The notes below the pieces were generated by a model. That model saw only the letters and a program-made list of their open reading frames with translations. It was not told the origin of the DNA and searched no databases. Position numbers and translations under genes: made by a program. This document shows, in pieces, positions 6,830-13,270 of a DNA stretch of 15,170 nucleotides. This stretch comes from Waddliaceae bacterium. GTDB lineage: Bacteria > Chlamydiota > Chlamydiia > Chlamydiales > SLFE01. Location of the stretch: assembly GCA_007124415.1 (NCBI GenBank), contig SLFE01000033.1:1-15170 (forward strand). Reading direction: 5' to 3'. Within the stretch, counting starts at the first letter, position 1. Every line of letters starts with the position of its first letter.

Positions 6830-8260
6830 ATGTTTTTGCATCATTTAAATTCTCTGGGATTATTCAACAGGATCACAGAGGCGGAGTTGGAGCGGACCCG
6901 GAGGCGGCTTCAAAAGATTCGCGAAGAAACGCTGTTTGCCGACCCAGGCCGTATTCAAAATATTTCCATGCGTATTTGCGCGGTGAATCTGAAAGAGTTG
7001 AGCGCTGCCGGAATCGAATCAGGGAATGTCTACAGGGAGACCGGCCCCAGGTGTTGGCGCATCACAATAATTTTCAAGTGGTTTTGCTTTGATTCGGCGC
7101 TCCGGCACGAGGCTGTGCGAGAGGAATATTTAAGTCTGAAAAACCACCTCGACTCTCTCGTTGAAAAGAACTGCAAGGCTATGGCAAACCGCTCTTTGAG
7201 CTTGATTGCCAATTATGATGAAGTTGATGATCCCGTTGAACTCGCCATTCTTTTTATCTATGGCTGTGAAAGGAATTACAATCAAGATTCTCTGAAACAG
7301 GTATACAAGCGAATAATAGCATTTGCCGAGCAAGGAAAGTATCGGCTGAGGATGCTTCGGAATATCGCTCGCTCAAGCCGGAAATTATTTCACGGCTACG
7401 AACGCGATGTTAAAGTCCGGGCGGGGCACGCAACATTCACTTTTCACGGCTTGCTTCTCAAAAATCAGTGCGGAGTATTACGAGGGGAGATTGCCGCCAG
7501 GAGGTATTTTTATCTGTCGTGCCCCGATGAGAGGATCTTTAGATTGATTCACCGGTTCATTCAATACGGGGAGCAGCCCGATTTCGATCATGTCGGAGAA
7601 CAGGGCGTTTATCAGTATTTGTCTTTATGTCAATCGCTTGAAATTTCAGAAAAACTTGCCTTTCCAGCTATCAGGTGGCTAAGCCTTCACGGCTCGCTCT
7701 TCAAATTTAAAGCAAAGCCCGAAGGACTCGCGGTTTCCTGCCTTGTTGAGCCCAGTCTCAATGTTTTGAGAAAACTCGCCTATATCGATTCCTTTTGCTC
7801 AATCGTATCCCTCGATATCAGTTCCTGCTCCCGCGCCTTGGATGACGCGCTGCACTTTATTGGCAAATTCTGTCCTGATATCAGAAAACTCTCATGCAGG
7901 CCTTCTGATAAAGTAGCCGCAAGCAGTTGGAAAGCTCTTTTCGATCTGCCCTCATTCAAAATATTGCAGCTCGACGTTGTGGGCATCGATCAAGATCCGC
8001 TTGCCTTAAAGAAGGCTGTAAGCGAGCATGCCCGTCCCCTTAAAATTCGGCTTATCAATCATGACCTGCTTCCGACGGACAGATTGCTTTCCATCGCTCT
8101 TGCGATCCCGAATTTAAGTTTATTGAAACTTGATATGAGAAACGATTTTACTCTCGGGGAAATACAGAAATTATTTGAAAAACATCCTGGATTGAAGATT
8201 CGTTATAATAACCGATCCTTTAAAGATTATCACACTTTTTACATCCATACCCGAAATTAA
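6830..8260 (+). CDS. BTB/POZ-domain protein with leucine-rich C-terminal region, putative host-directed effector
   Basis: Residues ~193-281 of this 476-aa protein read as a BTB/POZ fold. DVKVRAGHATFTFHGLLLKNQ at its start fits the D-V-x-V-x-G-x-x-F-x-x-H-x-x-L-L pattern. DERIFRLIHRFIQYGEQPDF fits the helix that precedes F-x-Y-T/G-E. VYQYLSLCQSLEISEKLAFP fits the closing A-D-x-L-x-I helices. Residues ~310-460 contain irregular leucine-rich segments (IVSLDIS, IRKLSC, FKILQLDVVGID, LSLLKLDMRN) resembling RNI-type LRRs. Residues 1-190 are unassigned. BTB proteins usually recruit Cul3 ubiquitin ligase, with the partner domain binding substrate. Such proteins are expanded in amoeba-associated chlamydiae and are thought to be secreted. 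The frame is open upstream to 6770 inside murJ; I chose the ATG at 6830, with AGGG (6815-6818) 11 nt upstream. The domain call comes from pattern reading, and secretion is inference. Confidence 0.72.
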   Translation: MFLHHLNSLGLFNRITEAELERTRRRLQKIREETLFADPGRIQNISMRICAVNLKELSAAGIESGNVYRETGPRCWRITIIFKWFCFDSALRHEAVREEYLSLKNHLDSLVEKNCKAMANRSLSLIANYDEVDDPVELAILFIYGCERNYNQDSLKQVYKRIIAFAEQGKYRLRMLRNIARSSRKLFHGYERDVKVRAGHATFTFHGLLLKNQCGVLRGEIAARRYFYLSCPDERIFRLIHRFIQYGEQPDFDHVGEQGVYQYLSLCQSLEISEKLAFPAIRWLSLHGSLFKFKAKPEGLAVSCLVEPSLNVLRKLAYIDSFCSIVSLDISSCSRALDDALHFIGKFCPDIRKLSCRPSDKVAASSWKALFDLPSFKILQLDVVGIDQDPLALKKAVSEHARPLKIRLINHDLLPTDRLLSIALAIPNLSLLKLDMRNDFTLGEIQKLFEKHPGLKIRYNNRSFKDYHTFYIHTRN

Positions 8261-8273
8261 GCAAAATTCCTGC

Positions 8274-8295
8274 AAAAGCCCTACCTTAGGCTTTT
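8274..8295. terminator. Weak bidirectional terminator hairpin between convergent genes
   Basis: AAAAGCC (8274-8280) pairs with GGCTTTT (8289-8295), and TA/TA inside the loop could extend the stem past a bulged C. Because the arms begin with A4 and end with T4, both strands give a hairpin ending in a short U run. It sits between the BTB stop at 8260 and the orphan gene's TAA at 8286-8288, which lies in the loop. The short T tract makes it a modest candidate. Confidence 0.45.
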
Positions 8296-8678
8296 ATTAT
8301 AAATGCGTCATTGATACTGACTTCGTCAAACAGTGGTTGACTGCTATTGGACTCCATGAAAAGTCCGCCTTGAGTGACCAGCTGGGATTTAAAAATATTT
8401 GCAATAGCATTTTCAGAAGCTGAGTTTGAAGGTTTGATTGTTATCTTAGCGGTATCCTTGCAGAGTTTTGCCGGACCGCATATTGCCATTTGATCATTGG
8501 GCTGTATAGGGGAGCGAACCATCGAGACTTTGAGTGTTACGCTGTGATCTTTCCATTCATATTTTCCATCACTTATGCCAGTTGTGCCGGGATTTTTTGA
8601 TGTACTCTCTATCAATGTATTGTATTGTTTTTTCAGCTTATCGGTTAAATCTTTTTCGCCGGCAACTTGGATTTTCAT
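8286..8678 (-). CDS. Hypothetical protein, 130 aa
   Basis: I do not recognise this protein. It begins MKIQVAGEKDLTDKLKKQY and has no signal peptide or membrane segment. Two cysteines sit close together (C67 and C73, in ICGPAKLCKD). The segments KYEWKDHSVTLKVSMVRS and TAKITIKPS alternate polar and hydrophobic residues as beta strands would. It reads as a small soluble alpha/beta or all-beta domain. The start is supported by GGGAG 5-6 nt upstream of the ATG on this strand. It converges with the BTB gene across 25 bp and is divergent from nfo across 146 bp. It could be a chlamydia-specific orphan or small effector, but nothing in the sequence fixes a role. Confidence 0.65.
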   Translation of the reverse strand: MKIQVAGEKDLTDKLKKQYNTLIESTSKNPGTTGISDGKYEWKDHSVTLKVSMVRSPIQPNDQMAICGPAKLCKDTAKITIKPSNSASENAIANIFKSQLVTQGGLFMESNSSQPLFDEVSINDAFIIKA

Positions 8679-8788
8679 AAAAACTCCCTGTTTTAGTAAT
8701 TGACATCAAAACGATGGCAAGAAGATTTAAACATGCAAAAGAATTTAAAACAAGCCGAATTATGAAGGATGAGGGGCGCAGTCAGGGG

Positions 8789-8817
8789 TTGAACTGAATT
8801 TGGTTTTGGACTATAAT
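8789..8817 (+). promoter_or_regulatory. Promoter of nfo-asnS, predicting a nearly leaderless mRNA
   Basis: A perfect TATAAT -10 (8812-8817) lies 17 bp from a TTGAAC -35 (8789-8794, four of six bases). With normal spacing the transcript would begin at about 8824, one base before the nfo ATG at 8825. The mRNA would therefore have essentially no leader and no Shine-Dalgarno. The -35 overlaps the end of an 18-bp stretch resembling one arm of the palindrome at 5332-5496. Confidence 0.6.
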
Positions 8818-8824
8818 TTTTCCT

Positions 8825-9715
8825 ATGTCTACAGAAGAAGATCAATTGCTGATAGGGGCACACACCTCCGCGGCCGGAGGGGTGCACAACGCCTTGTATG
8901 AAGGTCAAAAGATCGGCGCAACGACCGTTCAGCTCTTTACAAGCAACCAAAAACAGTGGAAAGGCAGGCAATTCTCTGAAGAAGAGCTTGACCTTTGGCA
9001 GCAGGCTCTCGAAGAAACGGGCCTGCAAAAGATCATGTGCCACGACAGCTACCTGATCAACCTGGGCGCGCCGAACCCCGAAGTTTTGGAGAAAAGCCGC
9101 AAAGCTTTTCGCGAGGAGATCGACCGGTGCCGCCTTCTCGGAATCTCATACCTCAATTTCCATCCCGGCGCAGCGCTCAAAGAAGACAGGACCGAGTGCC
9201 TAGACCGCATAGTTGAAAGTCTTTTGGAGGTGGAAGGGCTTGTCGCGGAAGGACCCACCGAGCTTCTTTTGGAAAGCACAGCCGGACAAGGGTCGACGGT
9301 CGGGTACCGATTTGATGAGCTCGGCTACATTGTCGACAAGGTGAAGGGGCGGCTTCCGATCGGCGTTTGCATTGACACCTGCCACTCTTTTGCCGCCGGA
9401 TATGATATCCGGACAAAAGAGGACTGGGACAAAACCCTTCAAGATTTCGATCGGGAAGTGGGACTGGAGTTTCTCAAAGCCTTTCATTTGAATGACTCCC
9501 TCAAAGGACTAGGGTCGAGAGTCGACAGGCATAAGCCATTGGGCGAAGGGGAAATCGGCCTCGAATCTTTCCGTGTCTTAATGAATCATCCGTCCACTAG
9601 GCATTTGCCTAAGTATTTGGAAACGCCCGGAGGTCCACCGGTTTGGACAAAAGAAATTGCATTGTTGCGAGATTTAGCAAGAGGAAAAGCATGCGCAGTA
9701 GAATTAAACAAATAA
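8825..9715 (+). CDS. nfo: Endonuclease IV (AP endonuclease, Nfo)
   Basis: The enzyme cleaves DNA 5' of abasic sites and removes 3' blocking groups in base excision repair. The 296-aa protein is of normal length for this TIM-barrel family. All nine tri-zinc ligands can be placed: H73 (MCHDSYLINL), H113 (NFHPGA), E150 (LLLESTAGQG), D184 and H187 (CIDTCHSFAAGYD), H221 (AFHLNDS), D234 and H236 (SRVDRHKPLGEGEIG) and E266 (LETPGG). The start at 8825 gives a short extension before LIGAHTSAAGGV. The strong -10 lies only 7 nt upstream, so either the mRNA is nearly leaderless or translation begins later, for example at the in-frame TTG at 8846. Its 3' end overlaps asnS by 25 bp, so the two form an operon. 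In Chlamydia, as I recall, nfo sits between mviN and rpsD, matching the nearby murJ and rpsD here. Confidence 0.97.
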   Translation: MSTEEDQLLIGAHTSAAGGVHNALYEGQKIGATTVQLFTSNQKQWKGRQFSEEELDLWQQALEETGLQKIMCHDSYLINLGAPNPEVLEKSRKAFREEIDRCRLLGISYLNFHPGAALKEDRTECLDRIVESLLEVEGLVAEGPTELLLESTAGQGSTVGYRFDELGYIVDKVKGRLPIGVCIDTCHSFAAGYDIRTKEDWDKTLQDFDREVGLEFLKAFHLNDSLKGLGSRVDRHKPLGEGEIGLESFRVLMNHPSTRHLPKYLETPGGPPVWTKEIALLRDLARGKACAVELNK

Positions 9716-11094
9716 GGCACCCGTCCGGCGATGTGAAATCGATTCTGGGCTTGGAAGTGACTGTGAAAGGGTGGGTGAAGACCGTTCGTAACCAGAAAAC
9801 ATTCAGCTTCATTGAAGTCAACGACGGATCCACCCTCGGCAATCTGCAGTGCGTTGTGGACCAGGATGTTCCCGATTACGACGAGGTTATGAAGCGTGTC
9901 GCGACGGGGTGCTCGATCGAGGTTGTCGGCGAAATAGTCGAGAGTCCCGCGAAGGGGCAGCTTGTCGAATTGAAAGTAAAATCGCTGAATGTCATCGGAG
10001 AGGCAAACGCCGAAACCTATCCCCTGCAAAAGAAAAGGCATTCTTTGGAATTTCTTCGGACTATCGCTCACTTGAGGCCGCGGACAAATACCATCGGGGC
10101 TTTGACCCGCGTCCGTCATGCAGCGGCTATGGCGACGCACAAGTTTTTCAACGAAAAAGGCTTTTTTTGGATTCACACGCCTATTATCACGGGATCTGAT
10201 TGCGAGGGGGCGGGCGAGCTTTTCCGCGTGTCTACATTGGACCTTCATGAACTCCCTAAAACAGATAAGGGAGAGGTTGATTTTAGTCAGGATTTCTTTG
10301 AAAAGCCCACTTTCTTAACTGTGTCCGGCCAGCTTAACGCAGAGATTTATGCTTTGGCCCTTTCCGATGTCTACACATTCGGTCCTACTTTCCGCGCCGA
10401 AAATTCCAACACTTCCCGCCATTTGGCAGAATTTTGGATGATTGAGCCTGAAATGGCCTTTGCCGACTTGACCGACGATATGGATCTTGCCGAAGATTTT
10501 CTCAAGTATGTCTTCAAGTACGTTTTGGACCATTGCGAAGAGGACATGATGTTTTTCGACCGCTTCATTTCGAAAGGAGTTCTCGACCGTTTAAAGCACA
10601 TCGTCGATACTCCTTTCGAGAGGGCCGCCTACTCTTATGCGATCCGCGTTCTTGAAAAGGCGAAAAAGAAATTCGAGTACCCTGTGAAGTGGGGAGTCGA
10701 TCTTCAGTCGGAGCACGAACGTTACTTAAGCGAGCAGTATTTTAACAAACCGGTTATCCTCACCGACTATCCCAAGCGGATAAAGCCTTTTTACATGCGA
10801 GAAAACGAAGATCAAAAAACCGTCGCTTGCATGGACGTGCTTGTTCCCGGCGTTGGCGAGATCATCGGCGGCAGCCAGAGGGAAGAGCGTCTCGACATTC
10901 TGGAAAATAAAATTGCCGAACATGAAATGAGCCAAGAGGATTACTGGTGGTATCTAGAGCTTCGTAAGTACGGGTCGGTTCCCCATGCGGGATTCGGCGT
11001 TGGCTTCGAGCGCCTTCTTCAATACATCACCGGCATGGAAAATATCCGCGACGTCATCCCTTTTCCCCGCTACCCCGGCAAAGCAGAGTTTTAG
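9691..11094 (+). CDS. asnS: Asparaginyl-tRNA synthetase
   Basis: This class IIb synthetase charges tRNA-Asn with asparagine. At 467 aa it matches the usual ~466. An N-terminal OB-fold anticodon-binding domain occupies ~1-110 (VTVKGWVKTVRNQKTFSFIEVNDGS). The catalytic core has motif 1 around 145-176 (WIHTPIITGSDCEGAGE), motif 2 with FRAE at 234-237 followed by NSNTSRHLAEFWMIEPEM, and motif 3 GFGVGFERLLQYI at 434-446. The NSNTSRHLAEFWM context and length favour AsnRS over AspRS. The frame is open upstream into nfo; the ATG at 9691 is chosen because GAGGA (9681-9685) precedes it and the product then starts at the family's normal position. It is cotranscribed with nfo. The stop overlaps the convergent hemA stop by four bases. 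Chlamydiaceae, as I recall, lack asnS and make Asn-tRNA by GatCAB amidation. Confidence 0.96.
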   Translation: MRSRIKQIRHPSGDVKSILGLEVTVKGWVKTVRNQKTFSFIEVNDGSTLGNLQCVVDQDVPDYDEVMKRVATGCSIEVVGEIVESPAKGQLVELKVKSLNVIGEANAETYPLQKKRHSLEFLRTIAHLRPRTNTIGALTRVRHAAAMATHKFFNEKGFFWIHTPIITGSDCEGAGELFRVSTLDLHELPKTDKGEVDFSQDFFEKPTFLTVSGQLNAEIYALALSDVYTFGPTFRAENSNTSRHLAEFWMIEPEMAFADLTDDMDLAEDFLKYVFKYVLDHCEEDMMFFDRFISKGVLDRLKHIVDTPFERAAYSYAIRVLEKAKKKFEYPVKWGVDLQSEHERYLSEQYFNKPVILTDYPKRIKPFYMRENEDQKTVACMDVLVPGVGEIIGGSQREERLDILENKIAEHEMSQEDYWWYLELRKYGSVPHAGFGVGFERLLQYITGMENIRDVIPFPRYPGKAEF

Positions 11095-12098
11095 GCGACG
11101 ATGGGGATGACTTTGTCTTTGTTTTTGTAGCTGACCACCTGCCTGGCCACGGCGCTGCAAAGCAGCTCTTCGGCTTTGGCCATGAGATGGGAAAGTTTTT
11201 GGCGGCGAGTTTTCAGGGTTTGGTGGATCTGGTCGATATTTTGCAGTGTAATCGAGGGGTGTCTGTTCATCATAGGGTCGACGTTTCGGGGAACGCACAG
11301 ATCGAAAATGAGTTTTTTCTCCCTTAATTTTGGCAAAAACTGCGACGAAAGCAGGTGCTTGTCGGATTTTGTGCCGAAGACAATCCAGTCGTATCTGTGC
11401 CAATGGGCAAATCGGCTCCAGGGTAAATACTCTATGTTTAGCCGGCTGGCATGGCGAAGGCCTCGGCTGTCGGTTCGATTGCAAAGGGAAATATTTTGCA
11501 CTCCCTTGTTCTTTAGAAAAGCCAGGATTTTGAGGTTGATCGCCGAAGCGCCGACGAAAAGGACTCTCCGGTTTTGGAAATCGTTGAAAAAATCCCTTCC
11601 GCATTGCAGAAGGGCGTGTTCGATATCGGGCATGCCTCTTGAGGATTGAAACCGGCTTCGAATGAACTTTCCGTTTTTCAGCCCTTTTTGAAAAAGGTAG
11701 TGCAAATCCTTCGTCAGGGGGCTCAAGGCGGCGGTCGATTCATAAGCAGCCTTGACTTGCCCTTGTATCTCGGTTTCCCAAATGATGGCGCTGTCTAGTC
11801 CCGCTGTGACCCGCGAGAGGTGGTAGAAGCAGTCGATGCCGAAAAAGGAGTAAAGGCGCTGGTCGAAATCCTCAGAGACTTCTTTGCGGATAATCGTGAG
11901 AATGGTCGAGTGTGTGTCGGCAAGATTTTCCGAGGAGAAATAAATTTCAGTCCGGTTGCAGGTGGACAGGAGGATGAACTTTTCATCATGTTCAAAACCT
12001 TTGCCGATTCGAAACCACTTGTGACAAGTTTTCGCCAAAAGTTCTCTGAGCCTTAAACTGGCTTGTCTGTGGTTAATACCGACCACGCCGACGTGCAT
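11091..12098 (-). CDS. hemA: Glutamyl-tRNA reductase, short chlamydial form
   Basis: HemA reduces Glu-tRNA to glutamate-1-semialdehyde with NADPH, the first step of C5 tetrapyrrole synthesis. In this 335-aa protein the catalytic cysteine is C47 (LLSTCNRTEIYF), and GINHRQASL at 7-15 is the usual N-terminal signature. AGLDSAIIWETEIQGQVK (99-116) matches the family block, but a normally glycine position before the conserved Glu is Trp107. The NADPH domain has RVLFVGASAINLKIL where GAGEM is typical, then CNRT at 206-209. The dimerisation domain after ~290 is only ~45 residues, against ~100 in the ~420-aa canonical enzyme; chlamydial HemA is short in the same way as far as I recall. The ATG at 12098 has GGAGG 7 nt upstream, so a TTG 18 bp earlier is not used. 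It is head to head with hemH. Confidence 0.93.
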   Translation of the reverse strand: MHVGVVGINHRQASLRLRELLAKTCHKWFRIGKGFEHDEKFILLSTCNRTEIYFSSENLADTHSTILTIIRKEVSEDFDQRLYSFFGIDCFYHLSRVTAGLDSAIIWETEIQGQVKAAYESTAALSPLTKDLHYLFQKGLKNGKFIRSRFQSSRGMPDIEHALLQCGRDFFNDFQNRRVLFVGASAINLKILAFLKNKGVQNISLCNRTDSRGLRHASRLNIEYLPWSRFAHWHRYDWIVFGTKSDKHLLSSQFLPKLREKKLIFDLCVPRNVDPMMNRHPSITLQNIDQIHQTLKTRRQKLSHLMAKAEELLCSAVARQVVSYKNKDKVIPIVA

Positions 12099-12119
12099 GC
12101 TCCTTCCTCCAAACAAAGA

Positions 12120-12148
12120 GTTATAGAAAAACTGGTAAAAAAGAGCAA
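12120..12148 (-). promoter_or_regulatory. Candidate hemA promoter in the hemA/hemH divergent gap
   Basis: On the minus strand, TTGCTC (12143-12148) is 17 bp from TATAAC (12120-12125, five of six -10 bases). Transcription would start near 12113, leaving a short leader that is almost entirely the GGAGGAAGGAG ribosome-binding region. No comparably clear promoter is visible for hemH on the plus strand; TTTAATAAGAT at 12151-12161 is a weak -10 candidate. Confidence 0.4.
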
Positions 12149-12172
12149 ATTTTAATAAGATTTGGTGCAGAT

Positions 12173-13270
12173 ATGAATAAAAAAACCGGAATTCTCCTTG
12201 TCAACCTGGGCACGCCCGATTCTCCGCATCCCCGGGATGTGTACCGCTACTTAATACAATTCCTTACCGATGGGCGTGTGATCGATGTTCCTTTTGCGGC
12301 AAGGCAGCTTCTTGTAAGGGGGCTTATCGTCCCTTTGAGGTATCGCAACTCTGCGAGGAGCTATTCGGAAATATGGACCGAAGAAGGCTCGCCGCTGCTT
12401 GTCTATGGCAAGAGGGCCGAGCTCCTTTTGCAAAAAACGCTGGGGGAGTCTTTCGTTGTCAAATTGGCCATGCGCTACCAAAAGCCTTCAATCGAGAAGG
12501 GGCTGCACGAACTCAGGGATGCCGATGTTTCGGATATTGTCGTCCTTCCGATGTTTCCTCAATACGCCTCGGCCTCGACCGGGTCGGTTCATCAGGAGGT
12601 GATGAGGATCGTATCGGGCTGGCAGGTCATTCCTAAAATATCTTTTGTGAACAGCTACCCGACCCAGTCGAAGATGATCGAGACGTTTTGCCTCAATGCG
12701 CAAAAACATCCGCTCGAAGAATACGACCATTTTCTTTTCAGCTTTCACGGCCTTCCCGAAAAACACATTCTGAAAGCCGACCGGCACAGCCACTGTTTGC
12801 AAAAGCAGGGTTGCTGCAGCACCCTGTCGGAAATCAACCGCCATTGCTACTCGGCCCAGTGCGTAGCGACTGCCGATGCTTTGAGAGCGCAATTAAACAT
12901 TCCCGATGAGAAAACAACTGTCTGCTTTCAGTCCCGCCTTGGGAGCGATCCCTGGATCCAGCCTTTCACTTCGGACGTTTTAAAAAAGCTGGCTGCGGAA
13001 AACAAAAAGCGCGTTCTTGTATTTTGTCCGGCTTTTGTTGCCGATTGCCTGGAAACCGTTTTTGAAATTGCCGTCGAGTACCGCGAAGAGTTTATTGCTC
13101 TTGGAGGGGAGCGTCTCGATCTTGTGGAGAGCTTGAATGATCATCCTCTTTGGATCGAGGCTCTGGCTGAAATGGCGTTAGCCGAATGCAGCTCTTATCA
13201 GTGGGCAGAATCTCAGCTTTCATCTCAAAATGAAAGTGTCCGCAAGGAGCCTCTTTTACCAGCCTCCTGA
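12173..13270 (+). CDS. hemH: Ferrochelatase with internal cysteine cluster
   Basis: Ferrochelatase inserts Fe2+ into protoporphyrin IX, the last step of heme synthesis. The 365-aa protein shows LLVNLGTPDSP at 8-18, DVYRYLIQFLTDGRVID at 22-38, the catalytic His192 in FSFHGLPEKHI, SRLGSDPWIQP at 254-264 and Glu294 in FCPAFVADCLETVFEI. Between 208 and 230 lie five cysteines (C208, C214, C215, C225, C230, in a CL..CC..CYSAQC pattern). This resembles the internal [2Fe-2S]-cluster ferrochelatases described from groups such as Myxococcus and Bdellovibrio, and cluster binding here is inference. The family normally ends near LVESLNDHPLWIEALAEMAL (318-336), so the last ~25 polar residues are an extension. 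They lie in the 179 bp that overlap the antisense F-box gene. The ATG is preceded only by a weak GGTG. Confidence 0.95.
   Translation: MNKKTGILLVNLGTPDSPHPRDVYRYLIQFLTDGRVIDVPFAARQLLVRGLIVPLRYRNSARSYSEIWTEEGSPLLVYGKRAELLLQKTLGESFVVKLAMRYQKPSIEKGLHELRDADVSDIVVLPMFPQYASASTGSVHQEVMRIVSGWQVIPKISFVNSYPTQSKMIETFCLNAQKHPLEEYDHFLFSFHGLPEKHILKADRHSHCLQKQGCCSTLSEINRHCYSAQCVATADALRAQLNIPDEKTTVCFQSRLGSDPWIQPFTSDVLKKLAAENKKRVLVFCPAFVADCLETVFEIAVEYREEFIALGGERLDLVESLNDHPLWIEALAEMALAECSSYQWAESQLSSQNESVRKEPLLPAS

Noticed and set aside
9586..10248. 220-codon minus-strand open frame across the nfo/asnS junction
   Set aside because: Antisense to two conserved genes and without a ribosome-binding site.
13217..13236. 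CTTTCAT/ATGAAAG 7-bp hairpin near the end of hemH
   Set aside because: A/T-rich stem inside coding sequence with no T tract after it; the hairpin at 13262-13286 is a better terminator candidate.
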